This document shows positions 17,309-26,221 of a stretch of DNA of 38,138 bases, piece by piece. The notes under the pieces are model-generated. The model made no database searches, was not told the DNA's origin, and worked only from the letters and a program-made list of their open reading frames with translations. Numbering within the stretch: position 1 is the stretch's first letter; the number at the start of each line of letters is the position of its first letter. This DNA comes from Actinomycetota bacterium (lineage in GTDB: Bacteria > Actinomycetota > Acidimicrobiia > IMCC26256 > PALSA-555). The DNA lies in contig VGBI01000015.1 in the NCBI GenBank assembly GCA_016870595.1, positions 1-38,138 on the forward strand, read 5' to 3'. The position numbers and the translations under genes were made by a program.

Positions 17309-18256
17309 TCAGGCGCCCGTGCGGGCGTGATGATCGGCGTGGGCCAGCCAACGCTCGGCCTCGATGGCCGCCATGCAGCCGCTCCCAGCGGCGGTGATCG
17401 CCTGGCGGTAGACGTGGTCCTGGACGTCTCCGGCGGCGAACACACCCTCCACCGAGGTGCGGGTGGATCCGGGAACCGTCACGATGTAGCCGTCGGCATC
17501 GAGGTCGAGCTGCCCGGTGAACAGCGCCGTGTTCGGATCGTGCCCGATGGTGACGAACAGTCCCTGCACGTCGAGCGTGCTGGTGTCGCCGGTCACGGTG
17601 TCGCGCAGCACCACGTGCTCCACGGCGTGGTCCCCGACGATGTCGGCCACCTCCGAGTTCCAGCGGAACTCGATCTTCTCGTTGGCGAAGGCCCGGTCCT
17701 GCATGATCTTCGACGCCCGCAGTCCGTCGCGCCGGTGGATGACGACCACCTTGGTGGCGAACTTGGTGAGGAACAGCGCCTCTTCGATCGCGGAGTCCCC
17801 GCCCCCGACGATCCCGAGCGGCTTGTCGCGGAAGAAGAACCCGTCACAGGTGGCGCAGGTGGACACCCCGTGCCCGAGGAGGCGGGCCTCCGACTCGAGC
17901 CCGAGCATCCGGGCGCTCGCGCCGGTGGACACGATCACCGAGCGGGCCCGGTACTCGGTGTCGCCGACCCACACGCCGAAGGGACGGGCCGAGAAGTCGA
18001 CCCGGTCCACGTCGGCGGTCACGAACTCGGTGCCGAACCGCCCCGCCTGCTCGCGGAACTTCATCATGAGCTCGGGGCCGAGGATCCCGTCGGGGAACCC
18101 GGGGAAGTTCTCGACCTCGGTCGTCAGCATGAGCTGGCCGCCGGCGGCGATGCCCTCGAACAGCACCGGCGCCAGGTTGGCCCGCCCGGCGTACAGGGCC
18201 GCGGTCAGGCCCGAGGGCCCCGAGCCGACGATGAGGAGATCGTGGACGGCGCTCAC
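17309..18256 (-). CDS. trxB: Thioredoxin reductase
   Basis: TrxB is an FAD- and NADPH-dependent flavoenzyme that reduces thioredoxin. The 315-residue product has the FAD motif LLIVGSGPSGLTAALYAGRA (residues 7-26), the redox pair in STCATCDGFFF (CATC), the NADPH motif GIVGGGDSAIEEA, and the C-terminal FAD motif GVFAAGDVQDHVYRQAITA. The GTG start overlaps the stop of the upstream 98-residue gene as GTGA, so the two are coupled. trxA follows on the same strand. Confidence 0.97.
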   Translation of the reverse strand: MSAVHDLLIVGSGPSGLTAALYAGRANLAPVLFEGIAAGGQLMLTTEVENFPGFPDGILGPELMMKFREQAGRFGTEFVTADVDRVDFSARPFGVWVGDTEYRARSVIVSTGASARMLGLESEARLLGHGVSTCATCDGFFFRDKPLGIVGGGDSAIEEALFLTKFATKVVVIHRRDGLRASKIMQDRAFANEKIEFRWNSEVADIVGDHAVEHVVLRDTVTGDTSTLDVQGLFVTIGHDPNTALFTGQLDLDADGYIVTVPGSTRTSVEGVFAAGDVQDHVYRQAITAAGSGCMAAIEAERWLAHADHHARTGA

Positions 18257-18549
18257 GAGGAGGTCTCGCGGTTGCGGGGAGCCCGCCGGGTCCAGCAGAC
18301 GATGCCGGCGATCACGAGAATGGCGCCGGTCCACAGGTAGGCACCCCACACCCGGCCCGTGACGATGAAGGCGCCCCGGAAGAAGGCGATCACGACCAGC
18401 ACCGTGGCCACCGCCACGAACGCGCCGGCGAGCAGCCCGTAGACCACCGCCTTCGCCGCGGCCCGAGCCGGGACCACCGTCCGGTCGCGGACGAGTCCGA
18501 CGACGTGCTCGATCGTGTCGGCGGCCTGTGAGGCCCAGTCTTCACGCAC
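18253..18549 (-). CDS. Small two-helix membrane protein before trxB
   Basis: This 98-residue protein begins MREDWASQAADTIEHVVGLV, followed by two hydrophobic segments: VVYGLLAGAFVAVATVLVVI (about residues 36-57) and YLWTGAILVIAGIVCW (about 70-86). A short basic tail follows. The GTG start at 18549 has GGGGAG 6-7 nt upstream. It is coupled to trxB by GTGA. The layout resembles small envelope proteins loosely grouped with holin-like or phage-shock families, but I recognise no family with confidence and assign no function. Confidence 0.75.
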   Translation of the reverse strand: MREDWASQAADTIEHVVGLVRDRTVVPARAAAKAVVYGLLAGAFVAVATVLVVIAFFRGAFIVTGRVWGAYLWTGAILVIAGIVCWTRRAPRNRETSS

Positions 18550-18614
18550 GGTGTGCTCCCCGGTCGACGCCGTCGGCAGCGTAGCGCCCCCGTTCCCGGT
18601 TCGGTCCGGGCCGA

Positions 18615-20138
18615 TCAGGTGACGCGAACCTCGCGCACGTCGATCCGACCCGACGCGGGCGTCCGGGTGAACCACACCAGCACGAACCGCCCCGTCACGG
18701 TCGGGTCGATGCCGATCCGCGCCTCGGCGGCGAGGTCGGTGCCCCGGCCCCGCACCGGTCCCCACCCGGCGAGGGTCGCAGGTGCGTCGTCCGCGATCCG
18801 GATCTCGACGTCGGCTCCGGCCGCCCCGTCGAGCGCGACCTCCGACACCCGAGCCGGATCGCGCAGCGTGACGACGAGCCCGACTCCGGGCTTGATCCCC
18901 CCGAGGTCGCGTGTCGCGTAGGTCTCGCTGCTCCACGCCGTGGCCGGATCGCCGTCGGCGGCCCGGGCCGCGGTGGCGGGATTCTCGGCACCGTCGCCAC
19001 CGGGGTCGAAGTCCCGGACCTCGACGATCTCGGAGGCGCCTGCGGCGCCGTCGACCCGGACGGAACCGTCGTCCCCCACGATGCGCGCCGTCACCATGCC
19101 GGCGGCGACGCCGAGGGCGGCGAGGAGCACGAGGAAGGCGACGACCCGCAGCACGCGACCGGGACCCCGTCGGCTCCGAGCGGGGGCCGAGCCCGAGCCC
19201 CGGTCCGATGCGGTGCGGCGCGCTCCCGGCGCGCCTCCGGTCGGTGGTCCCGCCGGGGACCCGACGGGGCCCGGAGCCGGCGGGGCGACGGGCGGAGCCA
19301 CCCCGGCCGCGGCGCGGCGGAGGAGCTCGGCGAAGGTCGCGGCGTCGGGGATGCGATGGGCGGCCTCCGGCTGCAGGGCCGCGGCGACGACCGCCGCGAG
19401 GGGCGCCGGCACCTCGGGCCGCACCCGGGTGAGGTCGGTCGGTGGGGCGGCGAGGCGGGCGAGCGCGGTGGCGAACTCGGTGTCGCCCGAGTAGGCGGGT
19501 CGCCCGGCCAGCATCTCGTAGAGGACGAGGCCGAGGGCGTAGACGTCGGTGCGCGCGTCCGTGGGCAGCCCCTGGACCTGCTCGGGCGACAGGTAGCGCG
19601 CGGTCCCCACCACCATGCCGGTGCGGGTGAGGTCGGCGCCCCCGGTCGCCTTGGCGATGCCGAAGTCGGTGACCTTGACCATACCGTCGCGGGCCAGCAG
19701 CACGTTGGCGGGTTTGACGTCGCGGTGGACAACGCCCTGGGCGTGGGCGTGGGCGAGGGCGATCGCGACCTGGCCGGCGATCGCGCCGGCCGTGGCCGGA
19801 TCGAGGGCCCCGACCCGGTCGAGCCGCTGGCGCAGGCTCTCGCCCTCGACCAGCTCCATCACGATGAAGGCGGTGCCGTCGTCCTCACCGGTGTCGTAGA
19901 CGGACACGACGTTCGGGTGCTCGATCCCCGCGGCCGCCACGGCCTCCTGGCGGAACCGGACCCGGAGGGCCTCGTCGTGGGCCAGCTCGGGGTGCAACGT
20001 CTTGCACGCCACCGCCCGGCCGAGCAGCTCGTCGTGGGCGCGCCACACGGTGGCCATCCCGCCCCGGGCGAGCGGCGCGTCGATCCGGTAGCGGCCGCCC
20101 AATCGGCGTCCGGGGGCGGGCGGTTCCACCCCACCCAC
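18615..20138 (-). CDS. Membrane Ser/Thr protein kinase with outside discoidin-like domain
   Basis: This 507-residue protein has a PknB-type kinase domain (about residues 16-275). Catalytic parts are present: glycine loop LARGGMATVW, Lys46 in AVACK, HRDVKPANVLL (138-148), DFG (158-160) and SPE (184-186), so it should be active. A Pro/Ala-rich juxtamembrane stretch leads to one transmembrane helix (about 330-350). The outside domain (355-507) has TAARAADGDPATAWSSETY and GRFVLVWFTRTPASGRIDVREV, typical of discoidin/F5-8C-like galactose-binding folds. Mycobacterial MviN carries a pseudokinase, helix and carbohydrate-binding-like domain fused behind MurJ; here a similar module is a separate gene near murJ. 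The start is GTG at 20138, or GTG at 20129 with GGGTGGG upstream. Confidence 0.88.
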   Translation of the reverse strand: MGGVEPPAPGRRLGGRYRIDAPLARGGMATVWRAHDELLGRAVACKTLHPELAHDEALRVRFRQEAVAAAGIEHPNVVSVYDTGEDDGTAFIVMELVEGESLRQRLDRVGALDPATAGAIAGQVAIALAHAHAQGVVHRDVKPANVLLARDGMVKVTDFGIAKATGGADLTRTGMVVGTARYLSPEQVQGLPTDARTDVYALGLVLYEMLAGRPAYSGDTEFATALARLAAPPTDLTRVRPEVPAPLAAVVAAALQPEAAHRIPDAATFAELLRRAAAGVAPPVAPPAPGPVGSPAGPPTGGAPGARRTASDRGSGSAPARSRRGPGRVLRVVAFLVLLAALGVAAGMVTARIVGDDGSVRVDGAAGASEIVEVRDFDPGGDGAENPATAARAADGDPATAWSSETYATRDLGGIKPGVGLVVTLRDPARVSEVALDGAAGADVEIRIADDAPATLAGWGPVRGRGTDLAAEARIGIDPTVTGRFVLVWFTRTPASGRIDVREVRVT

Positions 20139-20159
20139 GCTAGGCCGCGGGCCGCGGGC

Positions 20160-20996
20160 CTAGCGTGCGACCTGGAAGCTGACGCCGATGACGCCCGGGC
20201 CGGCGTGGGTCCCGATCACCGGACCGACCAGCCCGGTGACGATCTCGTCACGGGGGAAGAACTCGCTGAGGCGGTCGAGCAGGTCGTCGACGTCGTCGGC
20301 CTGCCCGTGCAGCACCGCCAGCGAGTCGATCTTCTCCTCCCGGGCCCGGTCGGCGAGCAGCGCAAGGGCCTTGGACCGGGTGCGCACCTTGCCCGCCTCC
20401 TCGACCGCGCCCTCCCGGACCTCGACGATCGGCTTGATCGACAACACGGAGCCGAGCAGGGCGCGCGCGTTGCCGATCCTTCCACCCTTCTTCAGGTACT
20501 CCAGCGTGTCGAGCGCGCCGAAGAGCCGGGTGCGGTCCCGTCGGGACAGCACGTCCTCCACGATCTCTTCGAGCCGCGCGCCGTCGGCGGCGCGACGCGC
20601 GGCCGTGAGGCAGAGCGCACCGAGGCCCATCGACACCGTGCGCGAGTCGATGACCACGATCGGGCATTCGTCGCGCACGGCCGTGGCCGCGAGCTGGGCC
20701 GCCTGCATCGTGGCCGACAACCGGGACGAGAGGTTGATGCAGATGATGCCGGTGGCGCCGCGCTCGATCACGCGGCGGAAGCGCGCCTCGAACTGCCCGG
20801 CCGACGGCGCCGACGTCTCGGGGAGCACCGGGCTCGACCGGAGGCGGGTCCAGAAGTCCTCGGGGCTCAGCTGCTCGCGGTCGACGAGCTCCTCGTCACC
20901 GAACCGGATGGAGAGCGGGACGATCTCGATCCGCATGGTCTCGGACACCAGGTCGGACAGGTCGCAGGCGCTGTCGGTCACTACCCGAACGGTCAT
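20160..20996 (-). CDS. DegV family fatty-acid-binding protein
   Basis: This 278-residue DegV protein starts MTVRVVTDSACDLSDLVSE, with the family's TDS/C motif, followed by IRFGDEELVDREQLSPEDFW. TSAPSAGQFEARFRRV and IICINLSSRLSATMQAA are the usual lipid-pocket segments. VVIDSRTVSMGLG, YLKKGGRIGNARALLGSVLSIKP and the C-terminal GTHAGPGVIGV complete the pattern. FakB-type members present fatty acids to a FakA kinase; no fakA is in this window, so the partner is unknown. The ATG at 20996 has GGAGGTGAGGG upstream; an earlier in-frame ATG is upstream of the ribosome-binding site and is rejected. Confidence 0.92.
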   Translation of the reverse strand: MTVRVVTDSACDLSDLVSETMRIEIVPLSIRFGDEELVDREQLSPEDFWTRLRSSPVLPETSAPSAGQFEARFRRVIERGATGIICINLSSRLSATMQAAQLAATAVRDECPIVVIDSRTVSMGLGALCLTAARRAADGARLEEIVEDVLSRRDRTRLFGALDTLEYLKKGGRIGNARALLGSVLSIKPIVEVREGAVEEAGKVRTRSKALALLADRAREEKIDSLAVLHGQADDVDDLLDRLSEFFPRDEIVTGLVGPVIGTHAGPGVIGVSFQVAR

Positions 20997-21044
20997 CGTT
21001 CCCTCACCTCCACCCGGCGTGCCCGGTCGGGCGACGGCCTGCAC

Positions 21045-22697
21045 TCATGGTGACACGGGGCCGGTCCGCCCTGCTCGTCGGCGCAGGAGCCGGTCGAGCC
21101 GCATGCCCTCGTCGAGGCGCAGCACGCGGATCCCGACCACGGCCACCACCGCCCCGGCGGCTCCGGCGGCGGCGCAGGCGAGGACGGCGGTCGCCGCCGT
21201 CCCGCTTCCGACCGCCCGGGCGACGGCCCAGGTCGTCGCGGCCACCGCTGCCCCCACCAGGACGAGCCGGGCGACCGCCGATCCGAGCCCGCCCGCCCCG
21301 CCGCCGAGGCGGCGGTGCAGGACCACCAGGCTGACCCCGGCGGCCGCGGCGTAGGCGAGGGAGAACGACAGCGCAAGGCCGGGGATCCCGAGCGCCCCGA
21401 AGAGGACGAGCGCGAGCACGATGTTCACGGCGTTCTCGAAGCAGTTGAGGAGGAACGGGGTCCGGGTGTCCTGCATCGCGTAGAAGGCGCGCTGCACGTA
21501 GAGGTACGACGAGAAGAAGGGCAGGCCGACGGCGAAGGCGAGGAGGGTGTCGGCGACCCGCACCGTGGCCGCGGCGTCGAACGCACCGCGCTGGAGCAGT
21601 GCGGTGACGATGGGCTGGGTGAGTCCCACGTACAGCGCGGCGGCCGGGATCATCAGGGTCAGGATGAGCCGCAGGCCCCGCCCGAACCGGGCGCGCAGCG
21701 CCGCGAGGTCGCGGTCGACGAAGGCCGCTGCGAGCTCGGGCTGCAGCGCAGTGGTGACCGAGACCGCGAACAGGCCGTGGGGTAGCTGGAAGAACGCGTA
21801 CGCGCTGAGGTACACAAACGCGCCGCTCGTGGTGCCGTTGGCGAGCACCAGCACCACCCACAACGCGATCTGGTTCGCCACCACGTACCCGACGGTCCAT
21901 CCCGACAAGCGGGTCATCGTGCGCACTGCGGGGTGGCGCCAGGCGAACGCGGGTCGGAGCCGGATGCCGGCGCGCACGATCGCGGGCCAGAGCACGAGGG
22001 CCATCGTCGCGATCCCGGCGGTCGTGCCGAGGCCGATCCAGACGAGCAGGGCGGGGTCGTCGAGCACCCGCTCGACCGTCACGGGACCCGACACGAGACG
22101 GGGGAGCGCGAGGAAGATCGCGATCACGACGAGGTTGTTGCCGATCGGGGCGAACGCCGCAGCGGCGAACCGACGCCGCGCGTTGAGGAGCCCGGCCGCA
22201 AGGGCAGTGAGACCGTAGAAGAGGATCTGGGGCATGAACAGGCGGAGCCAGGAGGTCGCGAGATCGCGCTGGGCGGCCGCGGTCGGTCCGTCGACCTGCA
22301 GCGTGTAGAGGCGCACGACCCACGGCGCCAGGAGGACCCCGATAAGCGTGGCCCCCACGAGCGCGACGGTGGCGACCGTCACGACCGCGTTGGTCGCCTC
22401 CTCGTCGCGCTCCTGGAAGTGCCGGACGAACAAGGGCAGAGCCATGGCGGTGAGGATCCCGCCGAGGAGGAGCTCGTAGAGGATGTTCGGCGTCTCGTTG
22501 GCGTACGCGTAGACGCCCGAGACCTCGGTGGCCCCCAAGGCGTAGGCGACCGCGGCCACCCGGCCGAACCCGGTGACGCGCGACAGGGCGGTGCCGAGGC
22601 CGACGATCGCGCTCGAGCGGAGCAACCCGCCGCGCGGTGCCGGCCCCGATCCGGCCCGCTCGGGCTCGTCCCGGGCGGACGCCGCCGGATCCGTCAC
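21045..22697 (-). CDS. murJ: Lipid II flippase MurJ (MviN)
   Basis: MurJ moves lipid II across the cytoplasmic membrane. The 550-residue protein has the MurJ N-terminus (LLRSSAIVGLGTALSRVTGFGRV) and about 13-14 hydrophobic segments. Other family segments include ANETPNILYELLLGGILTA, PQILFYGLTALAAGLLNARRRF and QLPHGLFAVSVTTALQPELA, and AFYAMQDTRTPF. It ends soon after the last helix, with a short basic tail, so it lacks the pseudokinase and outer domain fused to mycobacterial MviN. The GTG start at 22697 overlaps the stop of the DUF6049 gene as GTGA. The DUF6049-MurJ pairing is conserved in actinobacteria. Confidence 0.95.
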   Translation of the reverse strand: MTDPAASARDEPERAGSGPAPRGGLLRSSAIVGLGTALSRVTGFGRVAAVAYALGATEVSGVYAYANETPNILYELLLGGILTAMALPLFVRHFQERDEEATNAVVTVATVALVGATLIGVLLAPWVVRLYTLQVDGPTAAAQRDLATSWLRLFMPQILFYGLTALAAGLLNARRRFAAAAFAPIGNNLVVIAIFLALPRLVSGPVTVERVLDDPALLVWIGLGTTAGIATMALVLWPAIVRAGIRLRPAFAWRHPAVRTMTRLSGWTVGYVVANQIALWVVLVLANGTTSGAFVYLSAYAFFQLPHGLFAVSVTTALQPELAAAFVDRDLAALRARFGRGLRLILTLMIPAAALYVGLTQPIVTALLQRGAFDAAATVRVADTLLAFAVGLPFFSSYLYVQRAFYAMQDTRTPFLLNCFENAVNIVLALVLFGALGIPGLALSFSLAYAAAAGVSLVVLHRRLGGGAGGLGSAVARLVLVGAAVAATTWAVARAVGSGTAATAVLACAAAGAAGAVVAVVGIRVLRLDEGMRLDRLLRRRAGRTGPVSP

Positions 22698-24733
22698 GAC
22701 TGCGCCCGCCGGCGTCGGCGCCGCCGGAAGTCGAGGCCCCACCACACCGCCAGGACGCCCGTGGCCGACGCCGTCAGGACCCAGCCGACGGTGCTGACGT
22801 AGGTCGAGCGGACCTGGAGCTGGCGTTGCGAGACGGGCAGCACGCCGTCGGTCGAAGTCACCGCCAGGTCGACGGGGAACGTGCCGGACGTGCGGGCTTC
22901 CACCGCCACGCGCACGGTCGTGCTCCGGGGCGGGAGCTCGAGGTCGAGGACGGAGCCCTCGGGGAAGAACAGCTTGTCGCTCGACAGCGCCGCCCGCAGT
23001 CGGACCGGGTACCCGGTGTCGTTCACGAAGGTCAGGGGGATGGACCCCGATCGTGACGTCAGCGTGATGGTGCGCGGGTCGGGGATGTCGATCCGTGCGA
23101 GCAGGTCGCCGATCGACCGGTCGACCACCGCGAGGTGGCCCGCGGCGAGCGCAGGAGCCTCGTCCGCGTTCCAGGCGCTGCTGGTCGCGGCGAGCAGGGA
23201 ACGGTCGGCCGCCGCGACCGCAGGATCACCGGGACGGGTCGTGACCGCGAACGCGTTCCAGCGGCTCCGGAGCGCACGGTAGGTCGCGTCGCCGACCGCC
23301 GCCCGGGGAGGGGTGCCCGGTGCGACCACCCGGAGCGAGGACCCCGGCGTCCCGTTGGCCCGGACCGGGGGTGGCTCGGTGGGCACGCCGGCGAAGGCGT
23401 CGGGCACGGTGACCGGACGCAGGAACGGGTTGTCGCGAAGGCCCAGGAGCAGGTCCTCGGTGAGCCCGGCGGGCGTGCCGGCGCCGTCGGGGAGCAGCAG
23501 GGTGGCGACGCGGGGCTGGTTCGGGGCCTCCAGGGCCACGAGCGAGAGCCCGGCCAGGACGAGCTGCGCGGCCCGGGCGGCGCTGCCCGGAGCGACCAGC
23601 AGCTTCTGGAGCCCGGCGTCGGTCACGAGGGCAGGGGCCGGCTCGGTGCCGCCGCCGGAGACCGTGAGGATCACCGGTTGGGCCGGGGTGAGGCGGGTCT
23701 CGGGGGCGGGCTCGAGCGCGTCGGCCTCGACCACGAACCACTCGGTCCCGGTGGCGCGCAGGCGGGCCAACGCCGCGGGCGACGCCGGGCGCAGGACCCG
23801 GGTCCGGGGGTCGGTGGTCGCGCCGAGCAGGGCCCCGACCCGGCCGGCGCCCCGGGCGAGGATGTCGTCGGCGGCGGTGGACGGACCCTCGGCGAGCAGC
23901 GAGGGGAGGTCGACGGGCAGGTACGGGCCCTCGAGCACGGCCCGCCCGCCGGTGGCGTTGCGCAGCGCGTCGAAGGTCGCGGCGACGGTCGGGTCGGTCC
24001 GGGCCTCGAAGGCCCACGCCTCCAGCGTCTCCGCGGTCGGCGCGAGGGTCGCCGGGACCTCCGGGACCGCCCGCAGCGCCAGGGCGGTACGGCCCAGGTG
24101 GCCCCCGGGCCGGAACGCGCTCATCACCGCCCGGTCGGGTGCGCCGTCGGGCAGGAAGGACGGTGGGGCGGCGATCGGCACGACGAGCGCGACGCCGAGC
24201 CGTTGCGCCACCGTGGGCCGGTCGGCTTCGGCCACGACCAGCATCGTGCGCACCGCGGCCACCGGCGCGTCGTCGGCGTCGCGCAACTCGAGGTCGAGCG
24301 GGTACACGCCTGGTCGGCGCACGTTCAGCTCGAGCGGACCGCGGGTGGCGGCGGGGGCGGGCAGACCGAGGTCGAGCAGGAGCAGCCCGTCGGGGTCGCG
24401 GGGCACGGCCGCCAGGGGCACGCTCACCTGGTTGAGCACCGAGCCGAACGGTCCGCCACCGGCGACCCCGTCGAAGCGGGACCGGGTCGCGACCGCCTGG
24501 CCCACGGTCGCGCTGATCCGGGCGTCGGGCGGGGCGCCCTCGGCGGTCAGCGTCAGTCGGGCCGTGCCCCCGACCGGGGTCCAGGCGTCCTGGCGGACCA
24601 GGGTGAGGGCCGGTGCGTCCGTTGCGGCGCCGGCCGGGTCGCGACCCGCGGCGGGCCCCGCGGACCCGAGGACACCGACCGCGACCGCGGCCACCGTCGC
24701 CGCGACGGCGGCCGCGCGCCGGGTTCGGGCCAT
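22694..24733 (-). CDS. DUF6049 secreted, membrane-anchored protein
   Basis: This 679-residue protein has a signal peptide (MARTRRAAAVAATVAAVAVG, cleavage near AGPAAG), a long extracytoplasmic region and one C-terminal transmembrane helix (VGWVLTASATGVLAVWWGL) followed by RRRRRR. Near residues 30-180 are beta-rich segments (TLTAEGAPPDARISATVGQ). A middle region resembles a polysaccharide-deacetylase-like or TIM-barrel fold (VVPIAAPPSFLPDG, LPVDLPSLLAEG), and near residue 580 an Ig-like segment (GSIPLTFVNDTGYPVRLRAAL). It matches the DUF6049 proteins that precede murJ in actinobacteria (Rv3909 position). Its function is unknown; location and coupling to murJ suggest the envelope. Confidence 0.85.
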   Translation of the reverse strand: MARTRRAAAVAATVAAVAVGVLGSAGPAAGRDPAGAATDAPALTLVRQDAWTPVGGTARLTLTAEGAPPDARISATVGQAVATRSRFDGVAGGGPFGSVLNQVSVPLAAVPRDPDGLLLLDLGLPAPAATRGPLELNVRRPGVYPLDLELRDADDAPVAAVRTMLVVAEADRPTVAQRLGVALVVPIAAPPSFLPDGAPDRAVMSAFRPGGHLGRTALALRAVPEVPATLAPTAETLEAWAFEARTDPTVAATFDALRNATGGRAVLEGPYLPVDLPSLLAEGPSTAADDILARGAGRVGALLGATTDPRTRVLRPASPAALARLRATGTEWFVVEADALEPAPETRLTPAQPVILTVSGGGTEPAPALVTDAGLQKLLVAPGSAARAAQLVLAGLSLVALEAPNQPRVATLLLPDGAGTPAGLTEDLLLGLRDNPFLRPVTVPDAFAGVPTEPPPVRANGTPGSSLRVVAPGTPPRAAVGDATYRALRSRWNAFAVTTRPGDPAVAAADRSLLAATSSAWNADEAPALAAGHLAVVDRSIGDLLARIDIPDPRTITLTSRSGSIPLTFVNDTGYPVRLRAALSSDKLFFPEGSVLDLELPPRSTTVRVAVEARTSGTFPVDLAVTSTDGVLPVSQRQLQVRSTYVSTVGWVLTASATGVLAVWWGLDFRRRRRRRAQS

Positions 24734-24820
24734 CGACCCAGGCTACCGAGCGGGCTCCAGCGGCGACCGCCGCCCCGGCGGGACCGGGCCGGTCGGGTTC
24801 CGACCCGCAACAATGGGGTG

Positions 24821-26221
24821 GTGAACGTCCCCGAACGCCTCCGCCCCTTCTACGCCGCCGACGCGCCGGTGTGCGACCTCGCCACCCGTCTGGCCGCGGA
24901 GGGCGCCGAGAGCCACCTGGTGGGCGGAACCGTCCGCGACGCCTTCCTCGATCTCGACCTCGCGGGCCGCGACGTCGACATCGCCACGAGCGCCCGACCC
25001 GACGTGGTCGAGCGGGTCGTGGCGGACTGGGCCGACCAGACCTGGCTGGCCGGCCGGGACTACGGCACCGTGGGGGCCCGCAAGGGATCGGTGATCTACG
25101 AGATCACCACCTACCGGGCCGAGGTCTACCGCCCCGAGAGTCGCAAGCCCGAGGTGCGCTTCTCCGACGACATCGCCACCGACCTGTCCCGGCGCGACTT
25201 CACCGTCAACGCGATGGCCCTGGCCATCCCCGAGCCCGCGTTCGTCGATCCCCACGGCGGCGCCGCCGATCTCGTCGCGCGCGTCCTGCGCACCCCGCTG
25301 GCCCCCGAGATCTCGTTCGAGGATGATCCGCTGCGCATGCTGCGCGCGGCGCGCTTCGTGTCGCAGCTCGGGGTGACCCCGGTTCCGGAGCTCGTCGACG
25401 CGATCGCCGCGCTGCGCGGGCGCATGGAGATCGTCAGCGCCGAGCGCATCCGGGGCGAGCTCGACCGGCTGCTGTGCACCACCGATCCCACCGCCGGCCT
25501 GTGGCTGCTCTGCGAGACCGGGCTCAGCGACGAGTTCCTGCCCGAGCTCAACGCCATGCGGCTCGAGCAGGACCCCATCCACACGCACAAGGACGTGCTC
25601 GCCCACACGATCGCAGTGGTGCACAACACCCGTCCGGAGCTGGTCGTGCGCCTGGCCGCGCTGTTCCACGACGTGGGCAAGCCCAAGACCCGCTCGTTCG
25701 AGCGGGGCAAGGGCGGGGTCAGCTTCCACCACCACGAGGTGGTCGGGGCCCGGATGACCGAGGAGCGGCTCAAGGCGCTGCGCTACCCCACCGACGTCAT
25801 CGCTGCGGTGACCCGCCTCGTGTTCCTCCACCTGCGCATCCACACCTACGCGATGGGGTGGACCGACAAGGCGGTGCGCCGCTACGTGCGCGACGCCGGC
25901 GACCTGCTCGACGAGCTGAACCACCTGCAGCGCTGCGACTGCACCACCCGAAACCCGAAGCGCGCGGCCGCGCTGGGCCGCCGGATGGACGACCTCGAGC
26001 GCCGCATCGAGGAGCTCCGGGCCCAGGAGGAGATCGACGCGATCCGTCCGCCGCTCGACGGGCGCGAGGTGATGGAGCACCTCGGGCTCGCCCCCGGGCC
26101 CGAGATCGGCGAGGCGCTGGCGTTCCTGCTCGACCTGCGGCTCGACGAGGGGCCGATGACCCCCGAGGTCGCGCGCGCTCGCCTCGACGAGTGGGCGCAG
26201 GCGCGCGGGCTCAGCCGATGA
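24821..26221 (+). CDS. cca: CCA tRNA nucleotidyltransferase with HD domain
   Basis: This enzyme adds CCA to tRNA 3' ends. The product has about 466 residues. The nucleotidyltransferase head has HLVGGTVRDAFLDLDL and the metal-binding DVDIATSARP. RRDFTVNAMA and DPLRMLRAARFVSQLG follow. The HD domain has HTHKDVLAHT, LAALFHDVGKPK and HHHEVVGARMTEERL. This matches the PcnA group beside murJ in actinobacteria. The start is GTG at 24821 or the adjacent GTG at 24818; neither has a ribosome-binding site. An AACAAT at 24809-24814 would place the transcript start near the GTG, so a leaderless mRNA is possible. The gene end overlaps the convergent beta-helix gene by 11 bp. Confidence 0.96.
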   Translation: MNVPERLRPFYAADAPVCDLATRLAAEGAESHLVGGTVRDAFLDLDLAGRDVDIATSARPDVVERVVADWADQTWLAGRDYGTVGARKGSVIYEITTYRAEVYRPESRKPEVRFSDDIATDLSRRDFTVNAMALAIPEPAFVDPHGGAADLVARVLRTPLAPEISFEDDPLRMLRAARFVSQLGVTPVPELVDAIAALRGRMEIVSAERIRGELDRLLCTTDPTAGLWLLCETGLSDEFLPELNAMRLEQDPIHTHKDVLAHTIAVVHNTRPELVVRLAALFHDVGKPKTRSFERGKGGVSFHHHEVVGARMTEERLKALRYPTDVIAAVTRLVFLHLRIHTYAMGWTDKAVRRYVRDAGDLLDELNHLQRCDCTTRNPKRAAALGRRMDDLERRIEELRAQEEIDAIRPPLDGREVMEHLGLAPGPEIGEALAFLLDLRLDEGPMTPEVARARLDEWAQARGLSR

